A DNA stretch of 14,805 nt. It comes from UBA8337 sp965657665. Lineage in GTDB: Bacteria > Pseudomonadota > Alphaproteobacteria > RS24. Under the pieces are notes generated by a model, which saw only the letters and a list, made by a program, of their open reading frames with translations, was not told the DNA's origin and made no database searches. This document shows, piece after piece, positions 1 through 6,252 of the stretch (the stretch's first letter is position 1; each line of letters starts with the position of its first letter). Both the position numbers and the translations under genes were made by a program. The DNA is taken from contig CBFHPF010000029.1 in assembly GCA_965657665.1 (NCBI GenBank), forward strand, positions 1-14,805, in the 5' to 3' direction.

Positions 1-480
1 GTCGGATTGTTCGAAAAAAGTCGGGCCGGATGCCCAACGGCGATCGAAATTGACCAGAAAATTCGGGCCCGCACTGCCCAATTCATAAGGCTCAATTTCC
101 TCGGGGCGTTTGGGAATGTCTTTGAGCGGATAATCCATCACCATATCCAGCTCGCGCTCGACGCCAAAAGTAAAATAGCCATGTGTGCCGGCTCCGGCTT
201 CGCTATTCAGTTCAGCGTTGAGTGTCACATTGTTTTTGCCTTTACGTAAAACCTTGCTGGTGACGCTCAATTCGTCCACGGCAGGGCCGATAAAGTTAAC
301 CTGCATGGTGCGTAAAGGCGGCAAATCATCATGGTCGTTTAGTATGGCAGCCAATAATAAGGCAGAAGTGATGCCACCAAAGGCGGTGCGCCCTTGCTTC
401 CAAGTCTCCGGTAAATTGGCTGTATAATTTTGCGGGCCGGAAGCCAGAAAGGCGTCCATCATTTGCGTGTAGCTGCTCAT
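1..480 (-). CDS. Acyl-CoA thioesterase (TesB/4HBT_3-like), 3' part missing
   Basis: The minus strand is open from an ATG at 478-480 to the left edge, giving 160 residues with no stop, so the C-terminal part lies outside the window. The start MSSYTQMMDAFL is followed by a 'W-KQGRTAFGG' segment (about residues 27-36) and 'MQVNFIGPA' (about 59-67). These resemble the N-terminal hot-dog domain of TesB-like acyl-CoA thioesterases, which hydrolyse acyl-CoA to free fatty acid and CoA in the cytoplasm. A purine-rich AAGGGA lies about 9 bases before the ATG. The gene starts 4 bases after the stop of the upstream GIY-YIG gene, so the two are probably co-transcribed. The family call rests on motif resemblance; the substrate is unknown and the catalytic C-terminal half cannot be checked. 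Confidence 0.75.
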   Translation of the reverse strand, partial: MSSYTQMMDAFLASGPQNYTANLPETWKQGRTAFGGITSALLLAAILNDHDDLPPLRTMQVNFIGPAVDELSVTSKVLRKGKNNVTLNAELNSEAGAGTHGYFTFGVERELDMVMDYPLKDIPKRPEEIEPYELGSAGPNFLVNFDRRWASGPTFFEQSD

Positions 481-484
481 CTTC

Positions 485-802
485 TTATCCCTTATCGCCC
501 AATATGCGTTTGCGCTCGCGGCGGTCATTCTTCAATTCATATTCCCGCGACATGGCTTCGCCACGGGTTTTGAAAACTTCACTATGCACCAGCTGCCATT
601 GGCGACCCCGCGTCGCCTTGGCACCACTGCCATTATTATGGGCGATAAGGCGCTTGTCCAAATCAGTTGTCCAGCCAACATAGCTTTTGGCCGGACCGTC
701 ATCGCAGCTTTGCAGCAGATAGACAAAGCAGTCAGTTATTTGCCTGTCAGCCTTGATTTCGTCTGCTTTTTTACGCTTTGTTTCACCCAATTTCATAGAC
801 AT
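485..802 (-). CDS. GIY-YIG nuclease superfamily protein (UPF0213/YhbQ-like)
   Basis: A 105-residue protein with a single GIY-YIG domain. The 'FVYLLQS' strand (residues 26-32) supplies the GIY-like element and 'YVG' (41-43) the YIG element. The motif Arg is R51 in 'LDKRLIAHNNG', followed by a basic 'AKATRGR' loop (61-67) and 'EYELK' (87-91), which carries the usual metal-binding Glu. Length and layout match the small stand-alone GIY-YIG proteins (YhbQ/UPF0213 and bacterial Slx1-like), thought to be structure-specific DNA endonucleases; the physiological role is generally unclear. The N-terminus (1-23) is a charged, probably flexible extension. The ATG at 802 is chosen because GGAA lies about 10 bases upstream; a second ATG two codons later is possible. 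It lies just upstream of the thioesterase gene and diverges from speA. Confidence 0.85.
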   Translation of the reverse strand: MSMKLGETKRKKADEIKADRQITDCFVYLLQSCDDGPAKSYVGWTTDLDKRLIAHNNGSGAKATRGRQWQLVHSEVFKTRGEAMSREYELKNDRRERKRILGDKG

Positions 803-805
803 AGT

Positions 806-833
806 TTGCTTGATTCCAAAGCCAAAATATATT
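806..833 (+). promoter_or_regulatory. Candidate promoter for the polyamine operon
   Basis: TTGCTT (806-811) and TATATT (828-833) are separated by 16 bases, a plausible sigma-70-type promoter reading toward speA. It would leave a leader of roughly 60 bases. The AATATATT block at 826-833 could serve as -10 for both directions. The inverted repeat at 834-855 sits right at the expected start point. Confidence 0.35.
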
Positions 834-853
834 GCTTTACAGAGTATTGTAAA
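826..853 (-). promoter_or_regulatory. Candidate promoter for the GIY-YIG/thioesterase pair
   Basis: On the minus strand TTTACA (plus 848-853) and TATATT (plus 826-831) are 16 bases apart and resemble -35 and -10 elements. This would place the transcript start near 818-820, shortly before the ATG at 802. The -35 box lies in the inverted repeat at 834-855, so a protein bound there would block it. Predicted by eye only. Confidence 0.4.
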
Positions 854-855
854 GC
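834..855. promoter_or_regulatory. Perfect inverted repeat, candidate operator between speA and the GIY-YIG gene
   Basis: GCTTTACA (834-841) and TGTAAAGC (848-855) are perfect reverse complements around a 6-base spacer. The 22-base element lies between two divergent genes and overlaps candidate promoter elements in both directions, as a dimeric regulator's operator would. There is no T-run after it, so it is not an obvious terminator. The regulator is unknown. Confidence 0.45.
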
Positions 856-903
856 GTCTACTGACGCTCAGCTTTCGCCATATTCCGGCGCTGAGGAGAA
901 GTC

Positions 904-2832
904 ATGTCAAAGGCAGAAAACATTATCGATTTGCCGCAAGCCACCCGTGAATTTGACGCGGATGCTTTATATGGCGTGTCGCGCTGGGCTGATGGTCTGG
1001 TGCGTGTGCTCGATAACGGCCATTTGGGATTGACCCATCCTGACCGCCCCGACGCTGTGCCGACGGATTTGATGGCGATCATTGATAATCTCGAAGAACG
1101 TGGCATTTCTGCGCCGGTGTTGTTGCGCGTTGCGGATTTTATTTCATGGCGTATTGACCAAATTAATGATGCGTTTCGTCAAGCGATTGATGAGATGGAT
1201 TATCAGGGACGCTATCAGGGCGTATTTCCGATCAAGGTCAATCAGCAAGCGCAGGTGATTGACCGCATTGTCGCCTATGGTGACCGCCATGATTTCGGTC
1301 TTGAAGTCGGCTCTAAGGCTGAACTGCTGATTGCGATGGCCCACGCGCCGAACCGCCAAGCCGCACTGATTTGCAATGGCGTGAAGGATGAAGAGTTTAT
1401 CTGTCTTGCGCTGATGTCGCTGCGCCTCGGCTTTAATACGTTTTTGGTTTTGGAAAGCCCGCGCGAGTTGGAGCTGGTTTTGCAAACTGCCGAGCAGATG
1501 AACATTCGTCCGCAATTGGGGCTGCGCATCAAGCTGACCCATGAAGTCAGTGGCAATTGGGCAGCGTCTTCCGGCGATCGCTCGACTTTTGGCATGACCA
1601 TTGCGCAAGTGATGGATGTGGTGGATGCGTTGCGCGCGCGCGATTATCTCGATTGTTTGAAGCTGCAACACAGCCATCTCGGCAGTCAGGTGCCGAACAT
1701 TATCGAAATCCGCACGGCGGCGCAGGAAGCGTGTCGCTTTTTCATCGAAATATTAAAAGAAGGCGCACCGCTGGAGTTTCTGGATTTGGGCGGCGGCCTC
1801 GGCATTGATTATACTGGTGAACATCGGGCCACGGAAAACTCGACCAATTACACGCTGAGCGAGTATTGCCTCAATATTGTCGAGACAGTGAAATATGCGA
1901 TGGACGAGGCCGAGATTGCTCACCCGACCATCATCACGGAAAGCGGGCGCGCCTGTGTCGCGCAAAGCTCTATGCTGCTGTTTAACGTGCTGGAAGCCAC
2001 GCGCTTTGACAGCACCGAACCGGTTGAGCCGGAAGAGGGCGACCATCCGCTTTTGACGTCTATGTTGGCGGTGGCTGATTATCTATCGCCCGAGCGGGTC
2101 AATGAGGCGTGGAATGATTTGGTTTATTACCGCAATGAAATGCGCAGCCTGTTGAAAAGCGGGCAGGTGTCTTTGCGCGAAACTGCCAAAGCCGAGCGCG
2201 CGCATTTGTTTTTGATGAGCCGCATCAAAACGCTGCTCAGCGAAAGTGAGCACGATAATGAAGAAATGCGCAATGCGCTGGAGCAAACGGCGGATATTTA
2301 TCACGGCAATTTTTCATTGTTTCAAAGCCTGCCGGATGTCTGGGCGATTGATCAAATTCACCCGATTGCGCCGCTGCATCGTCTGAATGAAAAGCCGCGC
2401 CGTCGCGCCATGCTGTCGGATATTACCTGCGATAGCGACGGCAAGATTGATAAATTTGTGTTGGGCGATGGCGTGTCGGGCACATTGCCGGTGCATGATT
2501 TGCACGCTGATGAGGAATATTATCTCGGCGTATTTTTTATCGGTGCTTACCAAGAGACGCTGGGTGATTTGCACAATCTGTTTGGTGACACCAATGTCGT
2601 GACCATTGAATTGCGCGATGACGGCTCTTTCGAATTGATGCATGAGCAAGAAGGCGACACGATATCTGAGGTGCTGTCTTATGTTGAGTATGACCCGCGC
2701 GCGATGGTGAACGACTTTAAAAAGACAGTTGAGCGCGCTGTGCGAGAAGGCGCGATAAGTCCGCGCGACCGGCGTGATATGATTGCCGCGTTTAAGGACA
2801 GCATTCACGGCTATACATATTTCGAGCATTAG
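904..2832 (+). CDS. speA: Biosynthetic arginine decarboxylase SpeA
   Basis: This 642-residue PLP enzyme (fold III, alanine-racemase-like) converts arginine to agmatine and CO2 in the cytoplasm, the first step of putrescine synthesis from arginine. The length matches bacterial SpeA. Visible landmarks are 'GVFPIKVNQ' with the PLP lysine K111, 'HSHLGSQ' (256-262), the phosphate-binding 'LDLGGGLGIDYTG' (about 293-305), 'ESGRA' (346-350), 'CDSDGKID' (509-516) with the conserved Cys/Asp pair that completes the neighbouring subunit's active site, and 'GAYQETLG' (548-555). A strong GAGGAG at 893-898 sits 5 bases before the ATG. The stop TAG (2830-2832) overlaps the AGGAG ribosome-binding site of the next gene, so this is the head of a four-gene polyamine operon. 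Confidence 0.96.
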   Translation: MSKAENIIDLPQATREFDADALYGVSRWADGLVRVLDNGHLGLTHPDRPDAVPTDLMAIIDNLEERGISAPVLLRVADFISWRIDQINDAFRQAIDEMDYQGRYQGVFPIKVNQQAQVIDRIVAYGDRHDFGLEVGSKAELLIAMAHAPNRQAALICNGVKDEEFICLALMSLRLGFNTFLVLESPRELELVLQTAEQMNIRPQLGLRIKLTHEVSGNWAASSGDRSTFGMTIAQVMDVVDALRARDYLDCLKLQHSHLGSQVPNIIEIRTAAQEACRFFIEILKEGAPLEFLDLGGGLGIDYTGEHRATENSTNYTLSEYCLNIVETVKYAMDEAEIAHPTIITESGRACVAQSSMLLFNVLEATRFDSTEPVEPEEGDHPLLTSMLAVADYLSPERVNEAWNDLVYYRNEMRSLLKSGQVSLRETAKAERAHLFLMSRIKTLLSESEHDNEEMRNALEQTADIYHGNFSLFQSLPDVWAIDQIHPIAPLHRLNEKPRRRAMLSDITCDSDGKIDKFVLGDGVSGTLPVHDLHADEEYYLGVFFIGAYQETLGDLHNLFGDTNVVTIELRDDGSFELMHEQEGDTISEVLSYVEYDPRAMVNDFKKTVERAVREGAISPRDRRDMIAAFKDSIHGYTYFEH

Positions 2833-2840
2833 GAGTAGGC

Positions 2841-4058
2841 ATGTCTGATTTGAACACGCGCGTTTTGGTTATCGGGGCCGGCGGTGTCGGCTCGGTTGCC
2901 GTGCATAAAATGGCCATGCTGGCGGAACGCTTTTCGCATATCACCTTGGCCAGTCGGCGCTTGGAAAGCTGTGAGGCGATTAAGCGTTCTGTGGCTGAGC
3001 GGGTTGGTGTGGATATTGATATCGCCCAAGTCGATGCCGATAATGTGGCTGAAACCGCCGCGCTGATTGAAAAAGTGCAGCCGCAACTGGTGGTTAATCT
3101 GGCGCTGCCCTATCAAGATTTGGCGATTATGGATGCCTGTTTGGCAACCGGTGTGCATTATTTGGACACGGCTAATTATGAGCCGCGCGATGAGGCCAAG
3201 TTCGAATATCACTGGCAATGGGCCTATCAAGACCGCTTTGCTGATGCCGGATTAATGGCGTTGCTGGGGTCGGGTTTTGACCCGGGCGTCACCAATGTGT
3301 TCACCGCCTATATTCAAAAGCATTTAGTGTCGGATATGCAGACGCTGGATATTCTCGATTGCAATGGCGGCGATCACGGGCAGGCTTTTGCCACGAATTT
3401 CAATCCGGAGATTAACATTCGCGAGGTGACGGCACCGGCGCGGCATTGGCACAATGGTGCATGGGTGGAAACGCCCGCGCTGTCGCATAAGCAAAGCTTT
3501 GATTTTCCCGAAGTCGGCGCGCGCAATATGTATCTCATGTATCATGAGGAATTGGAGAGCCTGTCGAAGCATTATCCGACGCTTGAGCGGGCGCGCTTTT
3601 GGATGACTTTCGGCGATGCTTATTTGACCCATTTGGAAGTTTTGCAAAATATCGGCATGACGGCCATTGAGCCGGTAATTTATGAAGGCCGCGAGATTAT
3701 TCCGCTGCAATTTCTAAAAGCCGTGCTGCCCAATCCGGGTGATTTGGGCAAAACCACACAAGGCAAAACCTGTATCGGCAATATTGTTAGCGGCACGCAA
3801 AACGGCGCGGCGCGCACGGTCTATCTGTATAATATCTGCGACCATGAGGCGTGTTTCGCTGAGGTTGGCTCGCAAGCTGTCAGCTATACAACCGGTGTAC
3901 CGGCAATGATTGGCGCGGCACTGATGCTGGACGGCACATGGATGCAGCCGGGTGTGTTTAATCTCGAACAACTCGACCCCGACCCGTTTATGGGGATGCT
4001 CAACGCGCATGGTCTGCCGTGGCAGCATGTCGACCTCGACGCGCCGCTGGATTTTTAA
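2841..4058 (+). CDS. Carboxynorspermidine/carboxyspermidine dehydrogenase (saccharopine dehydrogenase family)
   Basis: A 405-residue NADPH-dependent enzyme expected to condense aspartate beta-semialdehyde with putrescine (giving carboxyspermidine) or with diaminopropane (giving carboxynorspermidine). The N-terminus is a Rossmann nucleotide-binding fold with 'VIGAGGVGS' (10-18). Other landmarks are 'HYLDTANYE' (106-114), 'GSGFDPGVTN' (143-152), 'DCNGGDHG' (173-180) and 'YTTGVPAM' (349-356), all resembling the carboxynorspermidine synthase branch of the Lys1/saccharopine dehydrogenase family. The start is 8 bases after the speA stop with AGGAG (2831-2835) 5 bases ahead. The neighbours argue for putrescine as the amine, because arginine decarboxylase and agmatinase are in the same operon. 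Family certainty is high; the choice between carboxyspermidine and carboxynorspermidine is inference. Confidence 0.92.
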   Translation: MSDLNTRVLVIGAGGVGSVAVHKMAMLAERFSHITLASRRLESCEAIKRSVAERVGVDIDIAQVDADNVAETAALIEKVQPQLVVNLALPYQDLAIMDACLATGVHYLDTANYEPRDEAKFEYHWQWAYQDRFADAGLMALLGSGFDPGVTNVFTAYIQKHLVSDMQTLDILDCNGGDHGQAFATNFNPEINIREVTAPARHWHNGAWVETPALSHKQSFDFPEVGARNMYLMYHEELESLSKHYPTLERARFWMTFGDAYLTHLEVLQNIGMTAIEPVIYEGREIIPLQFLKAVLPNPGDLGKTTQGKTCIGNIVSGTQNGAARTVYLYNICDHEACFAEVGSQAVSYTTGVPAMIGAALMLDGTWMQPGVFNLEQLDPDPFMGMLNAHGLPWQHVDLDAPLDF

Positions 4059-4060
4059 TC

Positions 4061-5209
4061 ATGATGCCGACCCAATCTACGGGCGCAGGACGCTTTGCCG
4101 ATTTTGATTTATCGCGCGTGCCGTCGCCGTGTTTTGTGGTCGATGAGGTGGCGTTAGAGAACAATCTGCAAATCTTGCAGCAAGTATCCAACGCTTCGGG
4201 CGCGCATATTTTGCTCGCGCTCAAAGCGTTCTCCATGTGGTCGGTCGCGCCGCATATCTCGCATTATTTATCCGGCACATGTGCGTCGGGTCTATGGGAG
4301 GCCAAGCTGGCGCGCGCCCATTATGACGGGCAATTGACCACTTATTCACCGGCTTTTAAGCCGTCTGAGTTTGATGAGATTGCCGCGCTGTCTGACCATG
4401 TGGTGTTTAATTCGCTGGCGCAATATGAGCGTTTTGCCGACAGAATGAAAAGCGGGCAAGCGGGTTTGCGCATCAACCCTGAGCATTCAGAAGGCGAGAT
4501 TGAGAAATACGACCCATGCGCGCAAGGCTCGCGTCTTGGACAGCCTGTGTCGCAAATTACCGCTTTGCCGGAGGGGGTGAGCGGGGTGCATTTGCACACT
4601 TTGTGCGAGCAGGGGTTTGAGCCTTTAGCGCGCACGGTGGCGGCTATTCGGCCTTTCTTGGAAACCCATAAGGATAATTTGCGCTGGCTGAATTTGGGCG
4701 GCGGGCATTTGCTGACCCATCCCGATTATGACCGAGACGGGCTGGTGGCGTTGCTGCAAGATTTGCGCCAATCGCTGGACGTTGAGATATATCTCGAGCT
4801 TGGCACGGCGGTGGCTTTTGATGCCGGTATTTTGGTCGGTGAAGTGCTGGATGTGATGGAAAATAACGGGCCGGTGGCGATTGTTGATATTTCCGCCACC
4901 GCGCATATGCCGGATGTTATTGAAGCGCCATATCGCCCTGCTTTGTTGGGTGAGGGCGGCGCGACATCTGTGCGGCTTGGCGGCCCGTCTTGTTTGGCGG
5001 GGGATACTATCGGCGATTATCAATTCGACGCTGTGCCGACCAGCGGACAGCGCATCGCTTTTCTCGACCAAGCGCATTATTCAATGGTTAAAACCACCAC
5101 ATTTAACGGCATTGAATTGCCGTCTATCGCTATTTGGAATAGCGAAACTGATGATGTGCGCGTGGTGCGGCAGTTTTCCTTTGCCGATTTTGAGGGGCGC
5201 TTATCGTGA
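4061..5209 (+). CDS. nspC: Carboxynorspermidine/carboxyspermidine decarboxylase NspC
   Basis: A 382-residue PLP decarboxylase (alanine-racemase fold) that removes the carboxyl group made by the preceding dehydrogenase, yielding spermidine or norspermidine. Landmarks are the PLP lysine K55 in 'LALKAFS', 'HLHTLCEQ' (177-184), 'LGGGHLLTH' (212-220), the cross-subunit cysteine region 'GGPSCLAGDTIGDY' (307-320) and 'AHYSMVKTTTFNG' (338-350). The ATG at 4061 is preferred because it follows the upstream stop by 2 bases and gives the usual family length. An earlier in-frame ATG at 4019 lies inside the upstream gene and would add an odd basic tail. ATG 4064 is also possible, and no strong Shine-Dalgarno site is visible, suggesting translational coupling. 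One oddity: residues 246-250 read ELGTA where I would expect EPGEA-like residues. The stop overlaps the speB start by 4 bases. Confidence 0.92.
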   Translation: MMPTQSTGAGRFADFDLSRVPSPCFVVDEVALENNLQILQQVSNASGAHILLALKAFSMWSVAPHISHYLSGTCASGLWEAKLARAHYDGQLTTYSPAFKPSEFDEIAALSDHVVFNSLAQYERFADRMKSGQAGLRINPEHSEGEIEKYDPCAQGSRLGQPVSQITALPEGVSGVHLHTLCEQGFEPLARTVAAIRPFLETHKDNLRWLNLGGGHLLTHPDYDRDGLVALLQDLRQSLDVEIYLELGTAVAFDAGILVGEVLDVMENNGPVAIVDISATAHMPDVIEAPYRPALLGEGGATSVRLGGPSCLAGDTIGDYQFDAVPTSGQRIAFLDQAHYSMVKTTTFNGIELPSIAIWNSETDDVRVVRQFSFADFEGRLS

Positions 5210-6081
5210 CACAAGAACAATTTCTCGGTGAAGAATTAAGCGCGGCTGAAAATAATGAGCAAACGGCGCGCTATCAGATTATTCCGTGCGGGCTGGAAGC
5301 GACGGTTTCTTATGGCACGGGCGCCGCGAATGGGCCGGATGCGATTATCGCCGCCAGTCATCAGCTTGAGCGTTTGATTAATGGCCGTGTGCCGTGCGCC
5401 GACGGGATTTATACTCATCCGGCGATTGATTGCGCGCAACCGATTGAGCAGGTGATGGATGATTTGCGCGCGCTGACGCGCCAAATTGCAGCGCGCGGGC
5501 ATGTGCCGGTTACTTTGGGGGGCGAGCATTCAGTGAGCTATGGCGCGGTGATGGGGGTTGTCGATAGCCTGATGGGTAGTTTGAGCGATAAGCCGCTCGG
5601 CCTGGTGCATATTGATGCGCATGCCGATTTTCGCAATGCTTATCAGGGCCATAAACATTCGCATGCCAGCGTTATGAATTTGCTGGCGCAAGAAGGTTTG
5701 CCGATGGCGTCTTTCGGCGTGCGGGCTTTGGCGGAAGAAGAAGAAGCGGCGCGGCGCGCGCATGGTGTTTTGACCTATGATGCCGGTCAGCTGATGCGTG
5801 AAAATATTTCAGCCGTTACCTTGCCCGATGATTTTCCCGAAAACATTTATGTGACCTTTGATTTGGATGGCCTCGACCCGTCTGTCATTCCGGCAACCGG
5901 TACGCCTGTGCCGGGCGGTTTGGGCTTTTATCAAGCGCTCGATTTGGTTGAAAGCACGCTGATCGGGCGGCGCTGTGTCGGCATTGATATTGTCGAACTC
6001 GCGCCGATTGACGGTCAGCCCGTGTCTGATTTTACCGCCGCTATGATTGCTTATCAGCTTATGGCTTTTGCCGAAAAATAA
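5206..6081 (+). CDS. speB: Agmatinase (SpeB, ureohydrolase family)
   Basis: A 291-residue member of the arginase/agmatinase family that hydrolyses agmatine to putrescine and urea. The binuclear manganese ligands are visible: H108 in 'GGEHSVS', D137/H139/D141 in 'HIDAHADFR', and D219/D221 in 'TFDLDGLDP'. 'GTPVPGG' (232-238) is also typical. The GTG start at 5206 overlaps the nspC stop in the sequence GTGA, and GAGGGG at 5192-5197 lies about 8 bases ahead, so GTG is well supported and translation is probably coupled. In this operon it links SpeA's product agmatine to the putrescine used by the dehydrogenase. Agmatinase rather than arginase or guanidinobutyrase is inferred from the speA neighbour. 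A hairpin terminator begins 7 bases after the stop. Confidence 0.93.
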   Translation: MTQEQFLGEELSAAENNEQTARYQIIPCGLEATVSYGTGAANGPDAIIAASHQLERLINGRVPCADGIYTHPAIDCAQPIEQVMDDLRALTRQIAARGHVPVTLGGEHSVSYGAVMGVVDSLMGSLSDKPLGLVHIDAHADFRNAYQGHKHSHASVMNLLAQEGLPMASFGVRALAEEEEAARRAHGVLTYDAGQLMRENISAVTLPDDFPENIYVTFDLDGLDPSVIPATGTPVPGGLGFYQALDLVESTLIGRRCVGIDIVELAPIDGQPVSDFTAAMIAYQLMAFAEK

Positions 6082-6088
6082 GAAAAAA

Positions 6089-6127
6089 GCCCCCGATAGG
6101 GGAGGGTTATCGGGGGCGCCCGTTTTT
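6089..6127 (+). terminator. Rho-independent-like terminator after the polyamine operon
   Basis: GCCCCCGATA (6089-6098) pairs perfectly with TATCGGGGGC (6108-6117) around a 9-base loop, and five Ts follow at 6123-6127 after a short GC-rich stretch. A run of six As (6083-6088) before the stem would give a U-run on the other strand, but no minus-strand gene ends here. It closes the speA-speB operon. Confidence 0.85.
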
Positions 6128-6207
6128 GGTCGGGATGTGCGCTTGCGAGTGGGCCTCGGCATAACCAAACCTGTTACGTTGCAATTTCTGTTTCGGATGA
6201 AAAAAAA

Positions 6208-6225
6208 TGCGGTAAACTCACCGCA
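6208..6225. repeat. Small inverted repeat upstream of the DUF3604 gene
   Basis: TGCGGT (6208-6213) and ACCGCA (6220-6225) are perfect reverse complements around 6 bases. The element lies about 27 bases upstream of the DUF3604 start and could be an operator or a leader hairpin. The arms are short, so chance is possible. I see no convincing promoter in the rest of 6128-6252. Confidence 0.25.
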
Positions 6226-6252
6226 AATTTATTGCTTGGGAGGGCAATCATA

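Noticed and set aside
1144..1677. Minus-strand open frame of 177 codons within speA
   Set aside because: Antisense shadow of a strongly conserved enzyme, with no ribosome-binding site or domain.
4019..4060. Earlier in-frame ATG for nspC
   Set aside because: It lies inside the upstream dehydrogenase gene and would add 14 basic residues not expected for the family; ATG 4061 fits the junction better.
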